NCBI GenBank assembly: GCA_016929775.1 | Contig: JAFGIE010000011.1 | Span: 1 to 34,416, forward strand | Reading direction: 5' to 3' | Origin: Anaerolineae bacterium | Lineage (GTDB): Bacteria; Chloroflexota; Anaerolineae; JAFGEY01 | Length of the DNA: 34,416 nucleotides | In this document: in pieces, positions 1-8,374 of the stretch | Layout of the letters: the number at the start of each line of letters is the position of its first letter | How positions within the stretch are numbered: position 1 is the first letter of the stretch | Position numbers and translations under genes: made by a program | Notes under the pieces: model-generated | What the model was told of the DNA's origin: nothing | The model's database searches: none | The model's input: only the letters and a program-made list of their open reading frames with translations

Positions 1-14
1 ACTCGGTCGCCGAC

Positions 15-43
15 TTGACAATTGGCGCCATGCTCCGTACACT
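15..43 (+). promoter_or_regulatory. SigA-type promoter for the aconitase-X gene
   Basis: A consensus -35 box TTGACA (15-20) is followed by a 17-nt spacer and a -10 box TACACT (38-43). Transcription would start near 50, leaving a short leader before the AGGAG Shine-Dalgarno at 59-63 and the ATG at 68. The same geometry recurs upstream of other genes in this window, which raises confidence. Confidence 0.6.
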
Positions 44-67
44 TACAGCGCCCAGACCAGGAGAGAG

Positions 68-1336
68 ATGAGCGAGACAGAGCTTTACCTGACGCCCGAA
101 GAGACTGCCATGCTCAACGGCGAGCAGGGACCAGCCATCCGGCGCGCCATCGAGATCGTCGTCGCCCTTGCCAAGATCTATGGGGCGCGATCGCTCGTGC
201 CCGTAGCTAGCGTCCAGGTGTCGGGCGTGAGCTACAAGAACCTGGGCGAGGCGGGATTGGCCTTCCTCCGCGAGTGGGCCGACGGTGGCGCGCGGGTCCG
301 CGTCCCGACTACCCTCAACCCCGCCGGCATGGACATCGCCCGCTGGCGCGCCCTTGGCTTCTCCGAGACCTTTGCCGCCCAGCAGCAGCGTGTCCTGGAC
401 GCCTACCAGGCGATGGGGATCCATCCCACGTGCACGTGTACGCCCTACCTCACGGGCGTTGTCCCGCGCTACGGTCAGCACATTGCCTGGGCCGAGTCGT
501 CCGCCGTGAGCTTTGCCAACTCGGTGCTGGGGGCGCGGACCAACCGCGAGGGCGGGCCAAGCGCCCTCGCGGCGGCGATCGTGGGGCGGACGGGAGCGTA
601 CGGGCTGCACCTCGACGAGGCGCGGGTCGCGCACTATCGCGTCGACGTGCGCTGCCCCCTTCGCAGCGTGTCCGACTGGGGCGTGTTGGGCTATGTGGTT
701 GGACGCCAGGTCCGCAACGCCGTGCCCTACTTTTTCCTGCATCAGGTCGATGCCTCCGTGCCCGACCTCGACGCACTCGACCGAGATCCGATGGTGGATC
801 GCCTGAAAGCCCTCGGCGCGGCGCTCGCCGCCAGCGGCGCCGTGGCGCTCAATCACATCCACCAGGTGACCCCGGAGGCGAGGCAGAGCAGCATGCTCGG
901 CGCCCATCCAGTGCGGATCACGGTCGACAGCCTCAGCGTCGGTTATCAAGCCCTCAACACGGCGGGTGGCAAGGTCGACCTGGTAAGCATCGGCTGCCCA
1001 CACGCCTCGCCCGGCGAGATCGCCCAGATCGCGACAGCCATCGCCGGACGGCATCTGCGCATCCCGCTCTGGGTCACAACGGCGCGCGCCACGATGGAAC
1101 GGGTGCCCGACCAGGTCGCCGCGATCGAGGGCGCCGGCGGGCATGTCGTCGCCGATACGTGCATGGTCGTCGCGCCCGTCCAAGACCTGGGCTTCACAAC
1201 CCTTGCCACCAACTCTGCCAAGATGGCGACCTATGCGCCCTCGCATGCCGGCGTCCAGGTCCGGATCGGTACCCTAGAGCAGTGCATCCAGGCGGCGGTG
1301 ACCGGGACGTGGGCGCCAGACGCGGAGCGCTCCTGA
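68..1336 (+). CDS. Aconitase X catalytic (large) subunit
   Basis: This 422-residue protein matches the aconitase-X catalytic family (DUF521/AcnX). The family uses an iron-sulfur cluster to dehydrate small hydroxy acids, for example phosphomevalonate in archaea or cis-3-hydroxy-L-proline in some bacteria. Visible family signatures are a Cys pair in a TCTCTPYL segment (C122, C124), an IGCPHAS segment (C310) and ADTCMVVAP (C365); cysteines in these segments are the expected cluster ligands. The start is set by AGGAG four bases before ATG 68. The partner swivel domain (DUF126) is not seen downstream. The reading frame is open upstream to the window edge, so an N-terminal fusion cannot be strictly excluded, although the predicted extension looks non-domain-like. 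The lytic transglycosylase gene starts 1 nt after the stop, so the two are probably co-transcribed. The exact substrate cannot be told from sequence. Confidence 0.85.
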   Translation: MSETELYLTPEETAMLNGEQGPAIRRAIEIVVALAKIYGARSLVPVASVQVSGVSYKNLGEAGLAFLREWADGGARVRVPTTLNPAGMDIARWRALGFSETFAAQQQRVLDAYQAMGIHPTCTCTPYLTGVVPRYGQHIAWAESSAVSFANSVLGARTNREGGPSALAAAIVGRTGAYGLHLDEARVAHYRVDVRCPLRSVSDWGVLGYVVGRQVRNAVPYFFLHQVDASVPDLDALDRDPMVDRLKALGAALAASGAVALNHIHQVTPEARQSSMLGAHPVRITVDSLSVGYQALNTAGGKVDLVSIGCPHASPGEIAQIATAIAGRHLRIPLWVTTARATMERVPDQVAAIEGAGGHVVADTCMVVAPVQDLGFTTLATNSAKMATYAPSHAGVQVRIGTLEQCIQAAVTGTWAPDAERS

Positions 1337-1337
1337 C

Positions 1338-4007
1338 ATGAGACTTCGCGACGCGTTTCTACTGACGGCAGCCCTGTGCATGCTCTCTGCACTGCTCGGC
1401 GTGATCGTGCTCGTCGTGCTCTATGCGACCAACCCGCAGCTGCTGGACAGCGTTGCGCTGCTCGAGCGGCGCGCGCAGGGGCCGACCGAGATAGCGACGG
1501 TCGCGCCATCCGCGACCCCACTGCCGCCGGTGGTCACCCCGACCCCGACTGCGGAGCCAACCCCGACTTGGACCGTTCCATCGCCAACGGCGACCGAGCC
1601 GCCCACGCACACCCCGCTTCCGCCGACCGCGACCCACACTCCCCTGCCGACGCCGACGAGCACTCTGGCTCCGAGCGCTACCCTGACCGAGACCGTCGAC
1701 CCGGACGGTGGGATCGCCCAATCCGTGAAGCCCACGCCGACGACGCCCCCCCCAGCTGCCGCCCGACTGGCGCGCGCGCACCAGGCCAAGCGCATCGGCG
1801 ACTATGAGCTCGCCCGCCAGGAGTTTGGCGCGGCGCTCGAGACAACCTCGGATCCGGGCGAGTCCGCCGAGGCGCTATACGAGCTGGGCGTGTGCGCCTC
1901 CCTCGACGACGCGCACCAGACAGCGCGCGAGGTGCTCGCCCGGTTTGTCGCTGCCTATCCCGCCGATCACCGTGTCCCTGCCGCGTACTGGTTCCTTGCC
2001 GAGTCTTCGCGCGCGCTCGGTGACCTGGACCGCGCCCGAGAGGAGTACCAGGCGTACGTCGAACGGCAGGACGTCCTCGCGGACCTAGTGCACACCCGCG
2101 TCGGCGAGATCGAGTCCGCCCTCGGCGATCACGTCGCGGCAGCAGACGCCTACCAGCGCGCGCTCGCGTATGCACCCGACCTGGGGCAGCAGTACGACCT
2201 GCGGGAACAGATCGGCCTTGCCTATGCCGATGCTGGTCACTACGATGAGGCCATCGAGTGGCTGACCGGGATCGCCGAGCGATCCGTCAACGTCCAGCGC
2301 CTCGCCCGCATCTGGTATCAGATCGGTCAAGTCCACCGCAGGGCGGGGCGGGAGCAGGAAGCGCTCGACGCATTCGCGCAGGCAGTATACGGCGATCCCA
2401 GAGCGGGCTATGCGTACACGTCCTTGATCGAACTGCTGGAGGCGCGCGTGCTGGTCGACGAGTTCCAGCGTGGGCTGATCAACTACCACGCCGGGAGCTA
2501 CGTTGCCGCTGTCGCCGCTTTTGAGCGCTACATGAACGACACGCCCGACTATGACAGCGACGCGCACTACTATGCGGCGCTCTCGCACCTCAGCGCGGGC
2601 GCCTATGACCTGGCGGTCCGCGAGTGCGAACTAGCCCTCTCGCGCTTCCCGGCGACCATCTCGCACTGGGGTGAGCTCTGGCTCTCGAGGGCGCGCGCCC
2701 TGGAGGGACAGGACCGTCCGGACGACGCCGTGGCTGCCTATCTCGAGTTCGCCGACGCACACCCTGCGCATCCTCTTGCCGCGGATGCCTACTGGGAAGC
2801 TGCCCAGCTGCGCGCCGGTCAGGGCCGAATGGGAGATGCCGCCAGCCTGTACACTGCCCTGGCGGACCGTCACCCGAACGCCGAGCGTGCGCCGCTGGCT
2901 CGCTATCGAGCTGGCATCTGCCGCTATCGCGACCAGGACCTGGATGCCGCGCTTGCGGCGTGGGGAGAGCTGGCGGGGCGCTATCCCGCCACAAGCGAGG
3001 CGGTCGCCGCCCGGTACTGGCGCGGCAAGGTGCTGTGGGCGCTCGGCATGGAAGCCGAGGCGCGTGGTCTCCTCACAGGGCTGGCTGAGGAACACCCACG
3101 TCACTACTATGGACTGCGTGCTGCCGCTCTGCTCGCCAGTGCGGGACGGATCGCAGATTGGCCCGCTGCGCCAGCAGCGCACCATTTCTCCGCCGACGAG
3201 CAGCTGCTACGCCTCGAGGCGGACGCGTGGCTGCGCGAGTGGCTCAACCTGCCCGCCGAGCTCGATCCTGCCGTCATTCCCCCCGAGATGGCAGCCAACC
3301 TGCACCTGCGCCGCGGCATCGAGTTCCTGACACTCGGTCTTCGCGCCGCAGCCCGCGACGAGTTCGAGCTGCTCCGGCGCCAAGTGAGCCAGGACCCGCT
3401 GGCGCTGTATCGCCTGGCGCTGCTGACGCGCGACCTCGGGCTCTATGCCCCCTCGCTGCGCGCGGCGATTGCCCTGGTCGGGCTCGCCCCAGTTGCGTCG
3501 GTCCTGGAGACGCCGGTCCTCATCCAGCGACTGACCTTCCCCACCTACTTTGCCGATCTCGTCGTCGCTGAGAGCACGGCATACCAGATCGACCCCCTCG
3601 TCATGTTCGCCCTGATCCGTCAGGAGAGCGTGTTCGACGACCAGATCACCTCCTGGGCAGGCGCCGTGGGCCTCGCTCAGATCATGCCTTCCACCGGCGC
3701 CTGGATCGCAGGCCAAATGCCGTGGCCCGAGTACGAGGAACGCGACCTCGGTCGCGCGTACGTCAACGTCCGCTTTGGGGCGTGGTTCCTGGCTCGCATC
3801 CTCGAGATGACGGACGGAGACGTGTGGGCTGCGCTTGCCGGCTATAACGGGGGCCCGACAAACAGCACGCGCTGGCTAGAGGCATCTGGCGGAGATCCAG
3901 ACCTGTTTCTCGAGGTGATCGACCGGGATGAGCCCTACCTGTACGTGCGCGAGATCTACCGTCACTACGACGTATACGTGCGGCTCTATGGCGGCGCCCC
4001 GCGCTAG
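1338..4007 (+). CDS. Membrane-anchored TPR / SLT-domain lytic transglycosylase
   Basis: This is an 889-residue cell-wall enzyme expected to cleave peptidoglycan glycan strands outside the membrane. Residues about 8-31 form one N-terminal membrane helix. Residues about 47-145 are an extremely Thr/Pro-rich linker, typical of exported surface proteins. Residues about 146-690 are alpha-helical repeats of TPR/Slt70 superhelix type, with recurring A-Y and A-L-E patterns. The C-terminal SLT domain follows, with the catalytic Glu at E763 in an RQES motif, then GLAQIMPSTG and the AGYNGG motif (about 834-839). All core SLT motifs are intact. It begins 1 nt after the aconitase-X stop and ends 3 nt before the convergent asparaginase gene. 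The architecture resembles Slt70 but is longer because of the linker. Confidence 0.9.
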   Translation: MRLRDAFLLTAALCMLSALLGVIVLVVLYATNPQLLDSVALLERRAQGPTEIATVAPSATPLPPVVTPTPTAEPTPTWTVPSPTATEPPTHTPLPPTATHTPLPTPTSTLAPSATLTETVDPDGGIAQSVKPTPTTPPPAAARLARAHQAKRIGDYELARQEFGAALETTSDPGESAEALYELGVCASLDDAHQTAREVLARFVAAYPADHRVPAAYWFLAESSRALGDLDRAREEYQAYVERQDVLADLVHTRVGEIESALGDHVAAADAYQRALAYAPDLGQQYDLREQIGLAYADAGHYDEAIEWLTGIAERSVNVQRLARIWYQIGQVHRRAGREQEALDAFAQAVYGDPRAGYAYTSLIELLEARVLVDEFQRGLINYHAGSYVAAVAAFERYMNDTPDYDSDAHYYAALSHLSAGAYDLAVRECELALSRFPATISHWGELWLSRARALEGQDRPDDAVAAYLEFADAHPAHPLAADAYWEAAQLRAGQGRMGDAASLYTALADRHPNAERAPLARYRAGICRYRDQDLDAALAAWGELAGRYPATSEAVAARYWRGKVLWALGMEAEARGLLTGLAEEHPRHYYGLRAAALLASAGRIADWPAAPAAHHFSADEQLLRLEADAWLREWLNLPAELDPAVIPPEMAANLHLRRGIEFLTLGLRAAARDEFELLRRQVSQDPLALYRLALLTRDLGLYAPSLRAAIALVGLAPVASVLETPVLIQRLTFPTYFADLVVAESTAYQIDPLVMFALIRQESVFDDQITSWAGAVGLAQIMPSTGAWIAGQMPWPEYEERDLGRAYVNVRFGAWFLARILEMTDGDVWAALAGYNGGPTNSTRWLEASGGDPDLFLEVIDRDEPYLYVREIYRHYDVYVRLYGGAPR

Positions 4008-4010
4008 CGC

Positions 4011-4904
4011 TTAGATCCCGAACTGCGGTTCGGAAAGCCCCTCGTAGACGTACGCGTAGGCCATGCGCGGCGTATTGTGCGCATACCCCACGCGTCCCTC
4101 GCTGTCGACCAGGATGATCCCACCCAAGCCGTCTACCTTGCGGCGGAGGTGGTCGACCGCCCAACGCGCAGCGTGCGGCGCATCTGTGCCGCGCAGCCGG
4201 TCTATCGCCGCCTTTGCCAGGACCACGCGCATGATCGCCTCGCCCCACCCGGTGCACGACGCGCCGCCTAGTTCGGCGTCCGCATAGTACCCGCTGCCGA
4301 CCAGTGGTGAGTCGCCGACCCGTCCCGGCAGCTTGTGGGGAGTCCCTCCAGTTGACGTCCCTGCGGCGATGTCGCCCGTGGCATCTAGCGCCACCGCCCC
4401 GACGGTATCGTGCCCGCGCGTGAAGGCTTGTCGGGCCTGAAAGTCGCCCGTAGAAGAGATGGCATGCCAGCGCGCCACCTCGCGCGGGACAACCAGCGCC
4501 GCCGATGGACATCGCTCGACGCCCTGTCGCTCGGCAAACCGTTCCGCGCCCTGCCCCACCAGCAGCACGTGTTCGCTTTCCATCACCCGCCGCGCCAGCG
4601 TGATCGGGTGCCGCACGCCCTGCACTGCCGCCACGCTGCCTGCCGCGAGCGTCCGCCCATCCATGAGCCCGGCGTCCAGCTCGACCTCCCCGGCGGCATT
4701 GAGGAACGCGCCTACCCCGGCATCTACCGCAGGGTGGTCCTCCATGACGCGGATCGCCCTCTCCACGGCGTCGAGCGCCGTGCCGCCGCCGTGCAGCACC
4801 TCCCAGCCCGTACGCGCGGCGCTCAAGCAGCACGCACGGTGATCGTCCACCAGATCATCGGGGATATCCCACGCTCCGCCATGTACGATCAACGCGATCG
4901 GCAT
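4011..4904 (-). CDS. Plant-type L-asparaginase / isoaspartyl peptidase (Ntn hydrolase)
   Basis: This 297-residue member of the N-terminal-nucleophile asparaginase family hydrolyses L-asparagine and/or isoaspartyl dipeptides after autocleavage. The expected autocleavage site is the GHDTVGAVALD segment, which makes T167 the nucleophile of the beta chain. The downstream glycine-rich TSTGGTPHKLPGRVGDSP and GSGYYAD segments are the substrate-binding loops. The N-terminal IVHGGAW and the DAGVGAFLNAAGEVELDA segment also match the family. A GGAGGG Shine-Dalgarno lies 7 nt before the ATG at 4904. The stop lies 3 nt from the convergent transglycosylase stop, so there is no room for a separate terminator. 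The annotation is firm; the relative preference for asparagine or isoaspartyl peptides is not visible. Confidence 0.92.
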   Translation of the reverse strand: MPIALIVHGGAWDIPDDLVDDHRACCLSAARTGWEVLHGGGTALDAVERAIRVMEDHPAVDAGVGAFLNAAGEVELDAGLMDGRTLAAGSVAAVQGVRHPITLARRVMESEHVLLVGQGAERFAERQGVERCPSAALVVPREVARWHAISSTGDFQARQAFTRGHDTVGAVALDATGDIAAGTSTGGTPHKLPGRVGDSPLVGSGYYADAELGGASCTGWGEAIMRVVLAKAAIDRLRGTDAPHAARWAVDHLRRKVDGLGGIILVDSEGRVGYAHNTPRMAYAYVYEGLSEPQFGI

Positions 4905-4975
4905 CGTGCCACCCTCCGCACGCGGCGGGTCAGAGGCTCATCGCAGGGAATCCGCACGGTCGCCCGCTGGGTCGC

Positions 4976-5003
4976 GGGGCTGCCGTCCGCTGGCGACAGC
5001 CCC
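4976..5003 (-). terminator. Hairpin downstream of the DUF4332 gene
   Basis: The arms GGGGCTG and CAGCCCC form a 7-bp perfect stem around a 14-nt loop, 24 nt after the stop of the preceding minus-strand gene and before the asparaginase start. There is no clear T-tract, so termination is plausible but not proven. Confidence 0.35.
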
Positions 5004-5027
5004 GGACTCAGCCGTCCAGGTCTGTCG

Positions 5028-5432
5028 CTAGTACGTTAGCACTCGCGGTAGGGCCTGGGCCTGTGTCACCCATCCCTCCACCTGGCTCAGGCTCGGAAGA
5101 CGGCGTACCAAGCTCTTCGCCGCGTTCGTCTCCTGGAGCGCTGCCAGGAGGTTCTGCGGATTGCGGCGCGCGAGTTCCGGCACCGTGTCCACGCCGGCAG
5201 CCTCGAGCAGATCAGAGTACTCTTCGCTCACGCCTTTGATCCGAAATAGATCCGCGCGGTTTGTCCACTCTAGGATCAGGTTCACACTGATGCCCGTCTC
5301 CTCAGCCAGTGCCTGCCTTCCTGCCGCAGTGGCGCCAGCCTTGAGCAGCCCCTCGACGCTTCTCACACCTGCCGCTGCCAGCTTTTCCGCATAGACAGGC
5401 CCGATCCCCTCGATCATCGTCACCTTGGCCAT
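5028..5432 (-). CDS. DUF4332-like helix-hairpin-helix protein
   Basis: This is a small 134-residue protein with two helix-hairpin-helix-like segments: IEGIGPVYAEKLAAAGV near the N-terminus and IKGVSEEYSDLLEAAGVDT in the middle. This is the pattern of DUF4332 proteins, whose role is not established; the fold is associated with DNA or nucleic-acid binding. An in-frame codon upstream could add seven residues, but AAGGAGGA (5438-5445 on this strand) lies 5 nt before the ATG at 5432, which fixes the start there. No signal peptide or membrane segment is present. It lies between hairpins at 5458-5480 and 4976-5003, so it may be its own transcription unit. Confidence 0.75.
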   Translation of the reverse strand: MAKVTMIEGIGPVYAEKLAAAGVRSVEGLLKAGATAAGRQALAEETGISVNLILEWTNRADLFRIKGVSEEYSDLLEAAGVDTVPELARRNPQNLLAALQETNAAKSLVRRLPSLSQVEGWVTQAQALPRVLTY

Positions 5433-5457
5433 TTCGATCCTCCTTCCGAGCAACTAT

Positions 5458-5480
5458 CTGTCCGCCTCACGGGCGGACAG
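5458..5480 (-). terminator. Perfect 9-bp hairpin after the nitroreductase gene
   Basis: The arms CTGTCCGCC and GGCGGACAG surround a 5-nt loop, 26 nt past the nitroreductase stop and 25 nt before the DUF4332 start. No U-run follows on the minus strand, so it could be a terminator or a structured leader for the downstream gene. Confidence 0.5.
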
Positions 5481-5506
5481 CCAACCCACACGCTGATTGG
5501 CCCCGC

Positions 5507-6079
5507 TCACTCCTCGCCCACGCCGCCAAAGGTCAGGCTTTCGTACACGTCATAGTGCACGATCTCGAACAGAGGCTTGCGCGTCGTCGGCGCCGGGATC
5601 TCGTTGGGAAAGCCCAAGATCAGCAGCCCCACGATCTCCAGGGAATCCGGGAGCTCGACTGCCTTGGCGATCGCAGGCCGATCCAAGCCATCGACCCAGC
5701 AACTGCCCAGTCCCAATGCGTGGGCCTGGAGCATCATCTGCATGCCCGCCATCCCCACGTCTCCGCGCAGGTACTCCGCGTGCACGCGCCGGCGCACGTG
5801 TGCGCACATGACGACGATCAGCGGCGCCTCCTCGACGCGCGCCTGGCGCGCCAAATAGTACGCCGCGTGGCGCGCGACCTCTTTGCGCACCCGCTCGTCC
5901 TGCAGGACGATGAACGCCCACGGCTGCTGGTTGTTGGCGGACGGCGCCCAGCGCCCCGCCTCGAGCACCTGCTCGACCATCTCCGTTGGCACCGGGTCGG
6001 GGAGGTAGCGGCGGACGCTGCGCCTTGACTTGATCAGGGACAGCAGTGCCTCGGGCGAAACGTGACCTTGCTCACTCAT
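5507..6079 (-). CDS. Nitroreductase-family FMN oxidoreductase
   Basis: This 190-residue protein of the nitroreductase family is an FMN-dependent NAD(P)H oxidoreductase that usually works as a dimer in the cytoplasm. Family signatures are SRRSVRRY near residue 18 (FMN phosphate contact), APSANNQQPW, the central GLGSCWVDGL and the C-terminal LGFP motif followed by RKPLFEIV. The substrate is unknown; members reduce nitroaromatics, quinones or flavins, and some act in cofactor metabolism. The start is supported by a GGAGGAGGGAG run about 8 nt before the ATG. It is the last gene before the hairpin at 5458-5480 and follows the UroD-like gene on the same strand by 96 nt. Confidence 0.88.
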   Translation of the reverse strand: MSEQGHVSPEALLSLIKSRRSVRRYLPDPVPTEMVEQVLEAGRWAPSANNQQPWAFIVLQDERVRKEVARHAAYYLARQARVEEAPLIVVMCAHVRRRVHAEYLRGDVGMAGMQMMLQAHALGLGSCWVDGLDRPAIAKAVELPDSLEIVGLLILGFPNEIPAPTTRKPLFEIVHYDVYESLTFGGVGEE

Positions 6080-6175
6080 TGATCCAACTCCCTCCTCCTA
6101 CTGGAAGGCGATCGCGCAGCCGTGCCCATCGAGCAGCCACATCCACTGCACAGCCTGGCTGCTGGAAGCCTCTAG

Positions 6176-7330
6176 CTAGCCAAACGTCTCTCGCATCCGC
6201 TCGCAGTAGTACTGGATGTTCTCCCACTTGGCGTCGGGCGGAAGCCGGTGGTCCGGACATGGCAGGTAGCCTCCGAGCTCGACGAGCGGCTTCAGACGCT
6301 CGATCTCGTCGTCCACCGCGGCATAGTCCCGCATGAAGGCCTTCTTGTCCACGCCGCCTACGCCCAGCAGGCCCCTTCCGTACTTCTCGCGCCAAGGCGC
6401 GATACTGGCGCGCCAGGTCCCCACCTCGATCGGGAACATCGTGTTCACCCCGTTGTCGAACCAGACCGGGATCAGGTCGTCGATCTTGCCGTCGCTGTCG
6501 AGTGAGATGATGTCGATCCCGTATCCGTGCACCAGGTCGGTGATCCGCTTGTAGTGAGGCCCGACCTTTGCCCGGAACACCGCTGGGTTGATCAACGGTC
6601 CACTTCTGAACGAGATGTCCTCCCAAAAGTGCGCGAAATCAAAGTGCGCGCCCGTCTCGAGCGCTGCCTTGGTACAGCGGTAGCACAACTTGCCGACCGT
6701 GTCGATGATCTCGTCGAACAGCGGTTCGTCGTCCACGAGCAGGTACGCCGATCCCACGAGGCCGAGCCAGTTGCGGATCACGCCGTACAGGCTGCCGCAG
6801 TGCAGGCCCAGCGGCGTGTCCCACTCGCCCGCCCGCAAGTAAGCGAGTCCCTCATCGCCGAAGCGCAGGAGCTCGGTACCCGTGTTGACGAGCGCATCCC
6901 ACACTCGTTCCGGCGTGTACTGCAGCCGGGGGAGAAAGGTCTCCTCCCACGCCTCCCGGCCCTTGAGGATGTGGTCGATCTCGGCGGGAATGCCCGTGGC
7001 ATCGTCCTTTTGCAGCACGACCGCTCCGTTCCCATCCAGCACCTTGCGTGTCCCATCTGGGAGCACCTCAAGCACCTTGGACTCGATCGGCGGTCGCAGG
7101 CCCGTCTGTGGGGAGAAGCAGTTGTTCCAGTTCAGATCGAACCCGAGCTTGGCGGCGATCAGGGTGTCGGTCGGGTTCCCGTCGCGCCACGCACGCGCCT
7201 CCTCCTGGGAAATGTGCCCCTGAGCAGCCCACAGCTCGAGAGTCTCGTCCCAGTACCCAAAGTGGACCAGCGGCAGCCGGTCGTACTCACGGTAGTGCAG
7301 CAGAGCGGACACGCGCTCACGGTTGTTCAT
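6176..7330 (-). CDS. Uroporphyrinogen decarboxylase-like (UroD superfamily) protein
   Basis: This 384-residue protein belongs to the UroD superfamily of TIM-barrel proteins. The N-terminus NNRERVSALLHYREYDRLP has the RxRV...DRxP pattern of this family, and the C-terminal half has GYGIDIISLDSDGKIDDLIP and GLLGVGGVDKKA barrel segments. Many such proteins outside haem synthesis are corrinoid-dependent methyltransferases, and this one resembles that group more than HemE. No HemA-D genes are nearby and no corrinoid protein lies alongside, so the substrate is open. An in-frame GTG at 7336 would sit only 2 nt from the GGGAGGAG Shine-Dalgarno, whereas the ATG at 7330 is 8 nt away, so I chose the ATG. 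Confidence 0.75.
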   Translation of the reverse strand: MNNRERVSALLHYREYDRLPLVHFGYWDETLELWAAQGHISQEEARAWRDGNPTDTLIAAKLGFDLNWNNCFSPQTGLRPPIESKVLEVLPDGTRKVLDGNGAVVLQKDDATGIPAEIDHILKGREAWEETFLPRLQYTPERVWDALVNTGTELLRFGDEGLAYLRAGEWDTPLGLHCGSLYGVIRNWLGLVGSAYLLVDDEPLFDEIIDTVGKLCYRCTKAALETGAHFDFAHFWEDISFRSGPLINPAVFRAKVGPHYKRITDLVHGYGIDIISLDSDGKIDDLIPVWFDNGVNTMFPIEVGTWRASIAPWREKYGRGLLGVGGVDKKAFMRDYAAVDDEIERLKPLVELGGYLPCPDHRLPPDAKWENIQYYCERMRETFG

Positions 7331-7381
7331 TCCCACCTCTCCTCCCTATGCGACGAAATGGGCGCACAGCTCGCGCCTGCC

Positions 7382-8371
7382 CTAACCTGCCGCCCGGCGC
7401 CCCCGGTCGGCTAGCGCCTCGCGCAGGCTGTGGACGAACCGCGCCGCGCCCCTCAGATCGCGCACCTGCTCCTGGTTACCGGCGATGCCGCGCGCGGCGC
7501 CTGGGCTGACGCCGCATAGCACGACGTCTGATACCATCACACTCAGCGCCCGCAGCATCCGGATCAAGGCCTCCACACCCTCTTGCTCGAGCTCGGCGGT
7601 GCTGACATCGATCACGATCCTGCCCAGCTTTCGATCGCGCAGTGCGTCAAGCAGCGCTCCCTCGATCGCGGCAACGCGTTGGGCGCCACACCTCCCTGCC
7701 ACGACCAGGAGCCCAGTGCCAGGCATCACCTCGAGCAGGGGTGCGCTCTCTGCGGGTGTGCCCTCCTGTTCCCTCGACGGCTGACCGTCGCCACGCCCAA
7801 TGTGACGCAATGCACGCCCGAGGTCAGCGCCCCGTTCTCGCGCCACCCCGCGCAGCGCGTCCGCGCGGCGCAGGGCCTCCGATAGCCATCGAGACAGCAC
7901 GTGCACCGGCGCTGCCACGACAGCAAACGAGACGACTGTCTGCAAGGTCATCGCCTCCGAGGTAATGGCAAACATGACCAGCGCCAGCGCCTCGACGCCG
8001 ATCGCGACCAGGCCCGTAACGGGACTGAGCATAGAGAGCACACCGACTGCCGCCACTGCCATCAGTGGCATCGCCGCAGCGTGCGACGCCGGGTCAAAGA
8101 CATAGAAGCCAGGCGGAACGCCGATCATCAACGCTGCGATCACGAGGCCAACCGTGCGGCCTAACCCCGGCATCTGAGCGACCAGCACGTACAGCGCGGT
8201 GCAGAAGAGCGCCCCGCTCAGACCAAGGCCCGCCAGAACCCACCGCTCGCGCACAACGTTCGCCGCCAAGTAGATGCCCAGCGCGAGCACGATCATCAGC
8301 AGCGTCAGCTTGACGATCCGCGCGCTGGCGCTCTCCTCGCCCTGTTGCGCGCCCATCTCCTCAGCTTCCAC
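7382..8371 (-). CDS. Multi-pass membrane protein with C-terminal STAS domain
   Basis: This 329-residue protein has about six hydrophobic segments between residues 18 and 160, then a charged stretch, then a C-terminal STAS (anti-sigma-antagonist-like) domain at about 215-320, with IVIDVSTAELEQEGVEALIRMLRAL and DVVLCGVSPGAARGIAG. In RsbR/RsbS-type proteins the position after the IVIDV strand carries a phosphorylatable Ser/Thr. Here the usual D-T/S pair is replaced by E-Q-E-G, so phospho-switching is uncertain. The start is GTG at 8371, supported by GAGGTG 6 nt upstream inside the end of the previous gene; the ORF begins 3 nt after that gene. The role is unknown; a membrane sensor or signalling scaffold is a reasonable guess. 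Confidence 0.7.
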   Translation of the reverse strand: MEAEEMGAQQGEESASARIVKLTLLMIVLALGIYLAANVVRERWVLAGLGLSGALFCTALYVLVAQMPGLGRTVGLVIAALMIGVPPGFYVFDPASHAAAMPLMAVAAVGVLSMLSPVTGLVAIGVEALALVMFAITSEAMTLQTVVSFAVVAAPVHVLSRWLSEALRRADALRGVARERGADLGRALRHIGRGDGQPSREQEGTPAESAPLLEVMPGTGLLVVAGRCGAQRVAAIEGALLDALRDRKLGRIVIDVSTAELEQEGVEALIRMLRALSVMVSDVVLCGVSPGAARGIAGNQEQVRDLRGAARFVHSLREALADRGRRAAG

Positions 8372-8374
8372 GCA

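Noticed and set aside
3763..4833. 356-residue minus-strand frame spanning the transglycosylase end and asparaginase
   Set aside because: It overlaps two well-supported genes in a different frame and is rich in Arg and Gly with no recognisable motif.
6527..7414. 295-residue plus-strand frame opposite the UroD-like gene
   Set aside because: Antisense shadow; composition and lack of motifs do not support it.
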